Positions 50,908 to 62,946 of a stretch of DNA of 64,000 nucleotides are shown piece by piece. Position numbers and translations under genes: made by a program. How positions within the stretch are numbered: position 1 is the stretch's first letter; every line of letters begins with the position of its first letter. The DNA is taken from contig CAJNOJ010000037.1 in the NCBI GenBank assembly GCA_905250025.1, forward strand, positions 62,001 through 126,000. The letters are read 5' to 3'. Source of the stretch: Adineta ricciae. Taxonomy: Eukaryota > Rotifera > Eurotatoria > Adinetida > Adinetidae. The notes beneath the pieces were generated by a model. It ran no database searches. It saw nothing but the letters and a program-made list of their open reading frames with translations, and was not told where the DNA came from.

Positions 50908-53070
50908 TCATTCCGGTTTGGTATCAAGCCATAAGCAATGTAGACATTTAGGCACGGGTCCATGTGCTTCGAATTGAACGCGCCCGATTTCTGTCAAATC
51001 TCGGGCATTCAATACCAGAAGACTCACTTCGTTGTCATGATTCGTTCGCAGTAACGAAACAAGCAAGACACCATCGTCTTCATCTCCCTAAAGTCACAAA
51101 TATAATTGTGTCTAGACGAATTAGTTGAGTCGTGTCTTACTTGTTCATTGTCAGGATTTCGTAAGAAGATTGGTTCGGATGTGTAGCATCCTTCCTCGTG
51201 CCAACTGATCGCTGTTTTTGAAAGAATATCAATCTTACGAAGCTAGATAACAGAGAAAGGTGAATTTGGAAAGAAACAATTTTCTAATCTTACTGCTCCA
51301 CATTGTTCATAATCCACATCACTATTGATCGCATAGAAATATCGATAAAATTTTCCGTGGAATTGATAATAATCGATTTGTGGTAATTCACAACCAACAT
51401 CAGCAATCAATTCTGGTTCGATCCAAAGGTTGTTGGAGTCCAACAGTGTCACTTTACATGATGAATAATCCACACCCAATGGTTCGTTTCTATTGCTTTC
51501 TAGTGACAATGGCAAAACGAATCGTTTCGGTCGGCCACGAAATTGTTTCGCAAAGTCGGGATTCAGTTGACCTTTCTACAAAATAAGCGTCTATTATGCA
51601 TGAGTTGAAAGACATTTGTTGAATCCGTACCTCAAGCTCTTCGATTGTCATACATTGAAGCATGTCAGCATTTTCATAACAGCAGATATCAATAACAACG
51701 TTATTGTTATCTTCATAGGCATTGATGGTATGAAGAAAGAAGAAGACTGGAGCGAGGTAGATGTATTCGTCATGTTCGGCCATTGTATGACGATTAATCA
51801 AGCGAAAACGTACCTAAGTATAGACGTTTATGTATGAAAGAAAACTTGATTCTATTCTGAGAGTACATACTGGTTCGTTTCCATACCAAGCGAATGCATC
51901 TGTCAACGGACCATGTGTGATTGTCAACTGAAGAACTCGTGCAAGAGATATGCAAAGTGACTGTTCGATCAGAACAAAATAATTTTCAGTGACAGCAAAT
52001 GTATGCATATACGACGGATTGAATGACCAACGGCATGGAATTTTGGTTAAAACTCGGCATTTTTGCATGAGGTTTTCCTCCATATTGCTTTCCGAGCCGC
52101 CTAAACGAGCAATTCTTTTCAATGTAGAAATATGATATTTCTATCTCATACCTGGAAACTCGAATATAACATAGTTCATACCGGTTAAGCCTGATGACAA
52201 ACCAACGTTGAGCACAGTACCATCATTGAGGACAACTGCATGGCCACAATGAGAAACAATAGGCACGTGTTCACCTACGTGAAATTTGGAAACCGTTTCA
52301 ACAGAATCGGGGTCAATTTCATGCATGACTGGCGTCTAAACAGTGATAAAACACTTCATTAAGTAAATTTTCCATTCATTTTTTTCTTACAAACCTCAGT
52401 CATCGCGAACAGCGCAACTTTGTCCTTTTTGACGCGATACGGATAAATGCTGATTAAAGCATTGTCTGAACGAAAGTCGTTCTTCGACTCAAACAACTGT
52501 TGAAATCTACAAAAGACAACGATGGTCTTATGTAAGAATCTTACACATATAACCGAAATCCTCACCTTGTGAAAAACCATGCCAAGCTTGATCCGGATTT
52601 ATTCTTTGCATTCAAAGCATCGGATTCATCCTTATCCTTTGCTGTTCCATATTCCGAATAACAGGACCGGCCTGTTTCGTATGCTTTCTTATATGCATCG
52701 GACTGAAGAATTCGATTCTGATACATAACATGACCATTGGTGACCGTAAATCTATTTTAAAAGAGATGATGAAGAGAGAAAAAAGGCATAGATTTAACCT
52801 ACTTTTGAATCAATGCAAAGGCATCGAACAGATGATTGACTCGTTTTCCAGTTACATCGAGGAGACCAGGACCGTTTTGATACAAACAACCATTGATCCA
52901 TTTTGGAATAGTTCCTTTAGAAGAGAAATTGTTCGAGAATTCTTGATGAATGCAGTTTATGTCCTACCTGTTACTTTTCCGACGATAGGCTCGTCCGTAG
53001 TACTGGTGTCATCTACTGAACGAAACCAAATACCAAAATCACAGTTGGGATATAAGACCGATGATTCCAT
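50908..53070 (-). CDS. Carotenoid oxygenase (BCO/RPE65/NinaB family)
   Basis: Ten exons (53070-52968, 52914-52803, 52751-52566, 52506-52395, 52335-52152, 52100-51871, 51813-51631, 51575-51294, 51242-51141, 51087-50908) encode 557 residues, the usual length for animal BCO1/RPE65. These enzymes are non-haem iron proteins that cleave carotenoids to apocarotenals such as retinal. A seven-blade propeller is expected, with four His ligands. Candidates are SHCGHAVVLNDGTV, YMHTFAVTENYFV, FFFLHTINAYED and CLHCLW near the C-terminus. N-terminal IPKWINGCLYQNGPG is the family signature. The exact cleavage type (BCO1, BCO2 or isomerase) cannot be told. An overlapping frame from 53156 with a signal-like start stops before the family region and is not used. 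An acceptor-like TTCTTGCAG lies 34 nt upstream of the ATG. Confidence 0.92.
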
Positions 53071-54303
53071 GGCTTGATAGAAGTGGTGTGTTGTGTTTGA
53101 CTAGCTGCAAGAATTGCGAAAATGAAATGAACTAGAACTGTTTGTTGTCGCGGCATCTTATACATACTAGAGCGTAGGAGAATCTCGCCTGGGGGTAAAG
53201 AAAACGGTGTACTAGACTTGAAAGATGTGACATGATAATTTCCAGAAGGAAGAAAAAAGAATAGCTGATTAAAGCGTGCATGACAATTGAGCATCTTGTT
53301 TGTCGCATAATGAGTCAGGCTTGCGGAGTTATTTCTTTATATTTGACAAGCGAGGAATTAAAGACAATAATCAACTGATGACGAGTTTCCACACGTAAGA
53401 ATTTGATCATTCTCTCAGAAATATCGTACTTTCAACCTTACCCTACTTCAGCATCAACTCAGCTATGTTTAAAGTCGTTCAATTCGCGAAAAACGATCTA
53501 CGCGAATATTCTCGGCTATTTCGGTCACTGAAAATACTATGCAAATAAGTAGCTACATTTCGAAAGTTGACAAAAAGAACTGCATACATCTGAAATAGTA
53601 TTCGATGAATTTTGATCTGGTGGCGTAACGCATTGAGTGGGAGCAGTCCGAAATAGTGCTACCTGTTTCCGTAGGTTGGCACCTGTAGTGCGCTCTTCAT
53701 GAAAACAATATTAGCTCTTTTATTTTAAGTTTTTTCTTAGAGGGAACAAACAGACATAATCATAACGCTCGCGGTCGTTCAAGCATGTTGCTGAAAATGA
53801 TATAATATTAATTACAAAGTTTATTTGTTAGATTATGCATTTATTAGATATTTTTATCATCGCGTTCATGACTTATATACAAAAGCAGCAAACAATGAGG
53901 CCTTTATGATTTCATCCAAAATCAGGGAAAACAGATTAGAAAATTTCTGTCAGCAAGTAAATTATATAACTGAATCTCGTCTAATATTAGTACACTGATT
54001 GTATACGATTGTTTCAGGCGAGTTCTTTTTTTCATATTAATCGTAAATCAAGATTATTTATTCTTTCTTTATTTTTACGTTTGACGAATTCGCACTTATA
54101 TTACGTTCTATTTACGGCTAGAGTTTGAATGCGTGAGCGGAAACGAACGTCCTCATCTGTTTCTTTTCTGTCCTTTTTCGTTCATATTCGTCTCGTGTTT
54201 ACCTCTTGAAGGATATCAATGATTCGCGTTTAGGCTTATTGTTAGCGACGTCTATCTAGGCTCGAATTCTTTTCTCATTCAAATCATTTAACGAACTAAC
54301 AGA
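53071..54303. other. Divergent intergenic region
   Basis: Probably the promoters of the oxygenase gene (minus) and the B-box-like gene (plus). No coding region is supported. A CTAACAG acceptor-like site ends at 54302, next to the downstream ATG. Confidence 0.55.
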
Positions 54304-55391
54304 ATGTCTTGCGAACATCCAGCCTGTTCGTCTGAAGCGCATCTAATTTGTTCATCTCACTGTCACTTGTCAGTATGTGAGAAGCATCGATTCGAACATG
54401 AAAGTGATCTTCGGAGTGAAATTGAAAAGCGATTGAAAGAAATTAACGATCCAATCTCGACAATACTTCTTCAAACACGACGAGAACTTGAACAGTCTGA
54501 AGAAGCTTGGCAGCGTGAATCAAAACAAGCCAACTCACTTTTCGACCTTCAGCAATCATCTATTGATCAACGCTTGAAGTTAATCGAGCAAACCAGAGAG
54601 TTGTTAACTAGAAAACGTGAGCATTTAAATCAACATAAAGCTGGTGAAATTCAGCTCACAAAAGAAGATTATCAAGAACTGGAAGTAGCTTTAAATCAAA
54701 TAAATAAAGAAGATAATCAACCGAATCCATCGAGTATTCGTATTGTGTCACCATCGATAGATACTAAACCACATCACACGTCAACAGATGTTGAATATAT
54801 CGAAATATCCGATTCCGAGTAAGAATTCGATAAGTGTTTTTCCTCTTCTCTCTCACAATCAAGTTTATTTCTAGCAACGACTCATCACCACCTACGACTC
54901 CAATCTCGACAAGTAATGAAAAACCACGCCCATCAACTTTACATCTACTCCGTGACATATGTCCATTGACAAAGTATGGTGTTTTTGGTCTGGAAAATGT
55001 ACAAGATATCAAACGCTTTTGTCCGATTGACAACAAAATTCCCGTGTATCTTTACATTCACTTCATTCGAACACACAATATTCGACCATATGTCGCCACT
55101 CAATTAGTTCGAGCTCTTCGTAACCAGTGTAATCTAATGGAAACGAAAATCTTCACGCAAATCAATAAGCAAACCCTTCAATGTCCATTTAACAAAAGCG
55201 CTCTGAAATTCAACGAAGAAAACTGTATTCCAAAAACACCATGTTATTCTTTACTTGATCAAGATGATTTCAAACGACATTTACGTCAAGTTCATTCAAT
55301 TACCAAAATGAACACCGATCTAATTTACGATGCGGTGAAAGAGTACGGAACAATCAGTCGTGTGCAATTCGAAGAAGATTTGTGTGAATAG
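54304..55391 (+). CDS. B-box-like zinc protein with coiled coil and C-terminal Cys/His finger
   Basis: Exons 54304-54818 and 54875-55391 encode 343 residues. The N-terminus has a small B-box-like Cys/His cluster (CEHPACSSEAHLICSSHCHL, then CEKHRFEH). A coiled coil follows (about residues 35-125, many Glu/Gln/Leu heptads), then a linker with a SUMO-interacting-like motif (VEYIEISDSE). The C-terminal half contains RDICPLTKYGVFGLENVQDI and one C2H2-like pattern (CPFNKSALKFN through DDFKRHLRQVH). There is no RING, so it is not a complete TRIM. Proteins of this style are common in rotifer genomes as I recall, but their function is unknown. An acceptor-like AG sits one base before the ATG. Confidence 0.78.
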
Positions 55392-55779
55392 GGTATCTTT
55401 ATTCGATGATGAAAGATAATTCACACATTTTCAAGGAGATTCGACATATGTTGACTAGAAAAAACTAAAAGTGTGTTTTTTTTTCTTCATTACTCTTGAG
55501 AATGTGTGATAGATTGTTTTACCAATAAATCATACGTAGGAACTAGATAGTATCAAGGAACGAACTGTTAAATTATTCTTTGCCTGTCAAAGTAACACAA
55601 TGACTTTATCTTAGTGGATGGCATCATCAACCATTCGAACTCTCATGCACTGATAAAATGAGGTTTAAAAGAGGGCGTTTTTTATTTTCATTATTATTTT
55701 TCTTGTGGAGTATGATTATTCAGAAAATTTTCATATGTAAGCCACGTATCAAGGAATTCCACTTGAAAAGAAGCGATTA

Positions 55780-56394
55780 TCAAGATGTTCCTTGATTATT
55801 CTTTTGTTCTTCACGTAAGTTTCGAATCTTACGTTTAATATGAGCACCAGCATATTTTTCGTATTTGGCTTGCCATTTCGGTTCTCTCCACCAATCGAAC
55901 TTCAATTCACCCTCACAGTTTTTCTCGCCACATTTACATACTAAGCCAGTCCATAAACTATTTTCTGAATCCATTAAACCATAATGATAAGTCATTTCTT
56001 CGCCAGGTTGAATATCTCGAATGGCGACGACAAGTTCTTCTTCATCACCACCGAAACCACAATTCGGATCACATGAATGATTAAACAGTAAGCAATCTTC
56101 GGTTGTTTCTTGCGTTTTATAATGACGCGGAACGTCAAAGAGATCATCGTCAAGCATGTAAGTGTAATACCGAATGTATTCAGCAGCTTCAGGATAAGCT
56201 TCCATTAGAGCAAGAACTTGAGCCTTTTTCAACTTGTTTGTCGGATCTTCGAGTCTATAATAATTACAATTGGGTAGATCACATGTAAAGACAGGTTCGC
56301 CAGCTCGAATTGGTTCGAGGGCGACCACACCGCGCTGTTTTTGTCCGTATTTCGAGGACAAATCCTGGACTTCCATCTTCTTGAGAAAAGGCAT
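55780..56394 (-). CDS. Small single-exon SET-domain protein
   Basis: The gene encodes 204 residues without introns. SET-domain signatures are present in order: SSKYGQKQRGVVALEPIRAG (SET-N), LLFNHSCDPNCGF (the NHSCxPN cofactor motif), and VVAIRDIQPGEEMTYHYG (GEELxxxY-like). A post-SET cluster follows, CKCGEKNCEGEL (CxCx4C), which completes a zinc site and lysine channel. This supports lysine methylation of a protein using S-adenosylmethionine, but the substrate (histone or other) is unknown. No pre-SET or targeting domain is present, and the basic tail (KRKIRNLREEQKN) may be nuclear. The ATG at 56394 is chosen because the longer frame starts at a non-ATG codon and an acceptor-like CACTTTAG ends 10 nt upstream. 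Confidence 0.85.
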   Translation of the reverse strand: MPFLKKMEVQDLSSKYGQKQRGVVALEPIRAGEPVFTCDLPNCNYYRLEDPTNKLKKAQVLALMEAYPEAAEYIRYYTYMLDDDLFDVPRHYKTQETTEDCLLFNHSCDPNCGFGGDEEELVVAIRDIQPGEEMTYHYGLMDSENSLWTGLVCKCGEKNCEGELKFDWWREPKWQAKYEKYAGAHIKRKIRNLREEQKNNQGTS

Positions 56395-57208
56395 CGTATC
56401 TTGTCTAAAGTGACACTTTTTGAAACAATATGAAGACAACGAGAGAGAAAAGATGCAGATATTTATATGGAGAAAGTGACCTTGGCTGATAGAAAAAAAT
56501 CAAAGTACATGCAGAATGATAAAAGAACACCTACATTATTTACGATCTAGCCTTTAGCCTAAATGAAAAAGCAACACATGTGATTTGGGAATAAAATTGA
56601 ATAGAAAGCTAAGAATGATTCCATTTCATTTCTAATCTTTTTGATTATTCTACGATTGAGACGTAGATCGAAAGCTAAATCAGCAGAAAGACTGCATCTG
56701 TGAGAGATAAACATATGCAGGCCGAAGATATACTTATCAATATATTTGCTAGTACTTTTTTCATTCAACATCATTCTGGAGTTCGCGTAACATACAAAAA
56801 AAATGAAAACCCTGGGAACGAAGATGTCACACAAAAACCTGTATTCGTATACGTCTTGGAGTTAAACGTTAGGTTTGTAAACTAAAGACCGAATGTTCGA
56901 GTTATCGATGTGAAAATGTGGGATCGGTCTTGATTTCAAAGATCATCACTGACGAATACATATAAGTAACATCTGATAGACCGAATAATTTGTCGCAATT
57001 TAACTAGCGAGAGAGAAGAAAAACATAATAGCTCATGCCATGAACCCATCTATCGAAAGGGAAAGATGTCGCACTGAGAATAGAGTTCGAAGCAAACGTT
57101 GTCGTCAAGGAAGGTTTATTATCAATGGTTATTTAACAGAAATCGTTTGACTTAATTGTCAAAAACGAGTTCTGACAAGTAGTTTCATAATTAAATAGCT
57201 GCTGAAGA
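56395..57208. other. Divergent intergenic region
   Basis: Upstream DNA of the SET gene (minus) and the C2orf81 homologue (plus). No gene is supported. A weak AAATAG acceptor-like site lies about 10 nt before the 57209 ATG. Confidence 0.5.
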
Positions 57209-59294
57209 ATGTCCACGCGTACTGGATCGAAACAAGGACGACCAGCGGCTAGATCCACAACAAAATCATCTAAAGATCAAAATAAAGGTGATAAACAAGC
57301 GTCGACTGTTATTGAAATTGTTCCTGGCAAATTTAATGAAACAGATTGGTTAACATTATTAGAAAGTGATGATACAGAAGATTTTATTGCTGGAATATTC
57401 GAAGACATTTGGACAGATGTATCCAAACAGATCCAACAATTACATGTGCAAAAACAACTATTACCATTTACACTGATGATTACAGAAAATGCTTTGTCCA
57501 ATGTGATTCAGGTAACTTAGCAAGAACTAGGAAAAGGAAATCTGATGATAGACAATCGAATTTTCGTTTGATTTAGTGGGCATTCTTGGAAAGAGATGAA
57601 CCGAATCCAACTTCAGGTACTTTTTGGACAGAGGATACAGGTAGACGAAGAGAATTTATTTGTTATTTCATTTAAAAATGCATTCTGATTGATCATTGCA
57701 GAACCGATACCGTGTCTTATGGATAATTGGGGTGAAGGCGTTGTACCAGCATGTCGTGAAGAACAGAATCCAATGTAAGTTTGATTGAATTTGTAATCAT
57801 ATTTAGTATTCGTTTGATTGTGTAGGTTGGAAGAGTCGCCTACACCAACGATTGGTCGTCCAGTATCAGCGCCTGTTAGTGTTTCCAAACACAAAGCTAT
57901 TGGTCGAACTCAACGTCCGTCGACCGGATCATCTACAAATAGTTCAGCTCATACGTCACGTTCGGGTAGTCGATCGAAAAAGCTCCCAAAAATCATCGAA
58001 TCTGTGGATAGTCAACATCAAGTCAAGCTTGATCCATGGACGCAGACTGATAATGATGAGCAAGCACTCAATCAGAACGAATCATCAACTGAACAAGAAA
58101 TCAGTCAAACAAGCTTCGATAGAAGATCTTACAATCATGATGTACTCGTGATCCAAGCACAACCACCTAAGGTAATACATTGTTCATCAAAATCAATGAT
58201 ACCATGTCTTCACATCTCATCTTAAGTTGGAACCATTGACTGAACTGTTTGGTCCACTACGAATAGCAACAAATAGTTCATCGACTCAATCAATTCCACT
58301 AGCAGCCAATACAAAACGACGACCATTGAATGTGTCAAAAACATCATCACAATTTAGTTCGGATTATATTGCATCGGCCACAAATCTAAGTGATACAGCA
58401 AGTGTTAAAAACCACAGGAAACTTAATGAATCTAAAATATCTGATGAGCAACAGATCGAAGAAGCTATTTCGAAAGCTCCCGTCGCAGCACATGCAATAC
58501 TTAAAGTATAAAATCCAGCACATTTACTTTCTGAATTTAACTCTTTCTACTTGCAGGGTATACTTAGTCGGCCAGCTGGTTACCGAGAACTTGACCTTGA
58601 TCATAATGGTAATGTGATTTCCATGACAAAACTTGATCCAGATAAAATACAAACAAAAAAGTTTGATAAGATTAATTAATTTTCATTCTACCATTGTTTT
58701 CTATGTTTTCATACATCTAGTATACGTATGAAATGCGATATTATGAAATCACGAAAACCTGCAATAGAAGTTCGTCCAACACCAACTAAACAACCACCAC
58801 AACTGAAAAGCGAACGATCACCATCGAAGTACGCGCCGGTCAAAGTTGGTTAGTTCATTTGGATTCTGCTCTGATTGAAGTGATCAATATCTCATACTTA
58901 TCTTGATTGTAGTACTGCCGGAGCAATCGACTGAAGTGGGCGATCTCATTCAGCCAGTACCTGGCGTACTTTATGAAGATTCACGATTGAAAAAAGGCGA
59001 TCCACGGCAATATCAGGTAAACATCTCCGTGCTTTGTTCGATATTCACTCCCTTGATTACTTTTAGTCTGGCATCTCGAAATACACGAACTATTTCGACG
59101 AAACTCATACATTAAAACCCATTGCTCAACGAAGTGATCTTGCCATCCTTCAAGTAGCAAATGATTTGTTACATCCGTCGAAAAACTACGACAGCGACGA
59201 TGATGATAATGACCGAGATTCACAAATACCTAGATTGCGTAAATTCACTCCAATACCGCCGATTACACCTGAGCCAAATACGACTACAGCATAA
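57209..59294 (+). CDS. C2orf81-like: C2orf81 homologue
   Basis: Exons 57209-57511, 57577-57640, 57702-57774, 57826-58171, 58227-58505, 58557-58660, 58721-58848, 58913-59016 and 59067-59294 encode 542 residues. The first 150 residues match the conserved part of vertebrate C2orf81 as remembered: IEIVPGKFNETDW, then LLPFTLMITENALSNVIQWA, FLERDEPNP, and a DNWGEGVVP-type segment. A basic Ser/Thr linker follows, then a second conserved-looking block (AAHAILKGILSRPAGYRELD). The protein is soluble with no catalytic motif. C2orf81 has no established biochemical role that I can cite. The exon phases are consistent throughout. An AATAAA signal overlaps the stop codon at 59293, giving an extremely short 3' UTR if used. 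Confidence 0.82.
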
Positions 59295-61562
59295 TAAAAT
59301 TTACATTTTGTCTTTGCTTGAATCACATTCTTTTTTATTGACTTTTTTTTTCTTTTTCAAACAATAAATACATCAGATTTCTTTTTATCGATTATTAACA
59401 ATATGAAAAAGCAATGCAAAAAAGATCCTTTTTTGTATACTAGTTATATAGCATTTCCAGATATTTTTTTTCGACAATCAGCAACAAGAAGAACATATGC
59501 CCATTGGAACAAAAAAAAATGATTAGTATCATTGCCTTCACAGCATATGTATAAATTGATTTTCTTGCTGTTCGGTATTCTACTTCCTATTCCGCAGAAC
59601 TACAACTACTTTTGTAGGAAGAAGAAGAAGGATGATGATGATGATAGTTGCCTTGCATGCGTGTGTCAGTCACTTGAAACGCAAATGGCAACATTCTCCT
59701 ACTTTTTCTTGACGTTATTGTACAACACAGAAATGTCTCCTTCAAAAATCACCCCCTTTATCCATCCATCCATTCTTCCCTCTTTACCCATCTTCTTTCA
59801 TATCTTTTCTTTATGTCGCCATATCCGAGCGGCTGCTGTTACTGCTGCTCATGGGTGATGTCAATCATCGTTGTGCAAATAACACGTACACAATACAACA
59901 AGAATAGAGGACGAGTAACAAGAGAGAAGGCAAAAAGGGAGGGCTGTTTCTGTTGTTGTCTTTTTCAATGGATTAATAGTACAATACACATTTGCACATC
60001 TCAAGCAATACATGTATATTTCACACTTTGTCTCTTTCTCTGTCTCATTTATTGTTGTAGGAATGCGCTATCTCGACTACAGTAGTTGCTATCCGTTGTC
60101 AACGGATGATGACGAGAGAAGAGCGAGGCGAGGATGTTTATGAATGCATGCTCGGTCAAACCTTGAATGATGAAAGAAGTCAGAAAAGTAATTCAATCAA
60201 CTGTTATACTCAAAGAAAGAAAATTACAGAAATGGATGGGACTCTGATAGCATTTTTCATATCGCAGAAAGAAATTAAGCAAATCAACACAACGGATATC
60301 CACATATCGTATACACGCAAAGGATAAAGAGAACTATTTGAAATATAACAACCGAGAATCAGTCAAGATTTGGCTTTGTTTTTTGGGCAGTTTTCATACA
60401 TCATATTGAGTGATGAATTGCAGTGTGGACGCTCACGTTCATCGGAAATCATTTTGATAAGAAAGTACATATTCATCTCTAGTATATGCTTATGTATATA
60501 TAGTCAAGTTGCCTACGTCAATGAGATGAGAGGAATCATGCGGTTTTTTTCACACCCACCCACTCATTCATCCATTTTATTCGGTAAGAAAAGCAAATTT
60601 CTGTTGATGATTTGGCCATCACTCATTACTCCATTATGCATTATACATGCTGTGTTGGATCGCTAGATCCTATTTATAATGATAAGAACGAACGGTGATT
60701 CTAGTAGTAGTAGTCGTCGTCGTCGTCATCATCATCATCATAATCATATCGTTATAGCTACTGCTGAGAAGAAGGAAAATCCATTTTCTTCTCGTTGTTC
60801 TGTTCCTTCCCATCTCTTTCTTATTCTTCCTCTTCTCCTTCTTTTCCTCTATCAGTAAGTAGAACGGACGTCGGTCTATCAAAAATGTTGATCGACTCGC
60901 ATGTTTGTCATCTCATTTCAGAGAACGCACGACTCGCACATATATACATGGCGTTTAGGAAAGAAACAATCTTCCAAGGGGCGCGCATATATACACATCA
61001 AGGATCGCCCGTATATGCTAGTGACGAAAGTCAGCGCAGTGATGTAATGACGTGTACAAAGAAGAGAATTGTGTGAGAGACAGAGACAGACGAGATGGAG
61101 AAACAGAAACATACGGAAAGAGAGAGAGAGAGATACGGGAATTGTACAAAGCGACAACGAGTGCTACCAAAAAAAGCGCAAGATTATGCAAGTCACTCGG
61201 AGAGAACGAGAGAAATAGAAAGAGATCAGAAAATATCTTGTTGTTGTTGTTCTCATCACTCTACTAAAGATCGAGCGCGTTTGCGCACATCTAGTCGTCA
61301 TTTTGGCTTGATATTTGATACGGAAAATGTATCATCCTGGAGCGTTTCTATTCTACTAACATTATCGCCAGGAGAATAGCAGCATGAATATCACAACGGC
61401 AACCATCACACTCATCATCACCACTCATAAGTGAAATAAAAACCAAAACGATATATTTACGTATATACATATACACACACGCAAAGAGAAACAAACAAAC
61501 AAACAAACTTAAAGGTCGTTTGGTTTTTCATTGTAAATTGAACTAATCAAACTTCTTTCAAC
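59295..61562. other. Intergenic with simple repeats, no gene seen
   Basis: Contains (GAA)n(GAT)n at about 59618-59645, a perfect 8-bp inverted repeat ATCCGTTG-t-CAACGGAT at 60091-60107, a composite trinucleotide array at about 60702-60749, and (GA)n at about 61117-61131. Many open frames here are repeat-driven and not called. It is the upstream region of the zinc-finger gene. Confidence 0.55.
60702..60749. repeat. Composite trinucleotide microsatellite (GTA)n(GTC)n(ATC)n
   Basis: Successive GTA, CGT and CAT-type triplet runs, each of about four to five units. Confidence 0.9.
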
Positions 61563-62946
61563 ATGTACATATTTAACAAAAAAGCAAATCGATGTGCTTT
61601 ATGCTATGCGCTCTTATCGACGAATCCACGTAATACTGGTTACTCATCCTTAACTAGACGATGTGCAAGTCGTTGTCCTGTAGCATCTCTCGAACGGCTG
61701 ATCTCCTCTTCCCACAAATTCGAACAATTATGGCATGAGAATGAACATGGGCTTATTAACAGCCGTTCGATATGTTTTCGTTGTTGTGAAACGATTCGGC
61801 AACTTGAACAGGTTCGAACTGATATGGAACAACTCGATCATGACAAACAAGTTTTACTTAAAAAAATTGAACATAGTCTTTCAAAACGAGCACTGATTGT
61901 ACAAGGTCAACGACAACGAATGAATGGTCACAACAATAATCATCAAGTAAATTTTCCGCGTTCTCGTTTTTCTATTCGAAAGATTTATTTGCAGGATATG
62001 CCATTATATGAAGATGATGATACAGAAGAAGGCGAAGAAAAACCTCGAACAGTAATCAAAACAAATGGATATGGCCACTCATCACCTTTCATGCCCGTAC
62101 CAGCGCCACCGCCAACGACATTGGTTGGTGCGAAACGTCGCAAATGTAATGTAGCACACAAAATTAATCTTGAAGATAAAGTAAACTCATTTTAGAAGAT
62201 TTGAGTCCATTGAACAGTACCTCTGTCTTTATTCTTTTAGAATGTGGAAGCATCTTCTGCCTTGCTTAATCATTCTCGACGATCGAGTAAGCTTTAAACT
62301 TTGATTAACTGACATCGAGTATTTTCACTTAATATTTCCAGGTTCGCCAATTAACAACCATCCAATCACGAAATTCTCGCCTAGTCTCATATTCGGTTCA
62401 CATTCACCTAAGCATCAGCGATCGAATCTATTCCCATCTGCTCTCAATGGCCATGATCTTTCATTTGGCTCTTCAGCATCGACAACAATACCGCCCTATC
62501 TGGATCCAGCCACTGGTGCATTGATCGCCATTGTTTCAAATCCACATCACGCCGCGTTACTTGCTCAACAACATCAGCAAATATTGAAATCTTCATCAAT
62601 ATCACCATCATCGACGAATACTATGGATGAGCATGAAGTCGCTCCAGCAAAACTGACTCCGCAGCCGAAGAAGTTTCCGTGTCTCCTCTGCGGCCGTGAT
62701 TTTTCAAACAAGTCAAATCTCAATCGTCATCACAGCATCGTTCACGTTGCCATCCGAAATTTCGAATGTGCACGTTGTCCGAAAAAGTTCAAATTACGAC
62801 AAGGTTTGAAGACTCATATGCAACGATGTCATGGAGTCAGCACAGATGAGCCCACATTTGTTTTACAAAAACATCATTTACATAATTATCATCGTCATCA
62901 TCATGCTTCGTCCTCATCATCATTTCTTGCTCAAACGAATAAATAA
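61563..62946 (+). CDS. C2H2 zinc-finger protein with N-terminal ZAD-like Cys cluster
   Basis: Exons 61563-62180, 62241-62286 and 62342-62946 encode 422 residues. Residues about 10-110 contain a C-x2-C (RCALCYALL), further Cys, then SICFRCCETIRQLEQVRTDM leading into a helix. This spacing resembles the ZAD domain (two CxxC pairs followed by a helix), which mediates dimerisation in arthropod zinc-finger proteins and in ZNF276. The middle is low-complexity with Pro and His. Near the C-terminus are two C2H2 fingers: FPCLLCGRDFSNKSNLNRHH with SIVH, and FECARCPKKFKLRQGLKTHM with QRCH. A His-rich tail (HNYHRHHH) ends it. It is probably a nuclear DNA-binding regulator. The ZAD assignment is tentative. 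Confidence 0.8.

Noticed and set aside
53013-53294. Open frame with a signal-like N-terminus (from the ATG at 53156) upstream of the oxygenase
   Set aside because: It overlaps exon 1 of the oxygenase in another frame and ends there. The in-frame oxygenase start at 53070 gives the expected family N-terminus.
59532-61379. Many short open frames on both strands
   Set aside because: Built on microsatellites and purine or pyrimidine tracts, with no domain content or exon structure.
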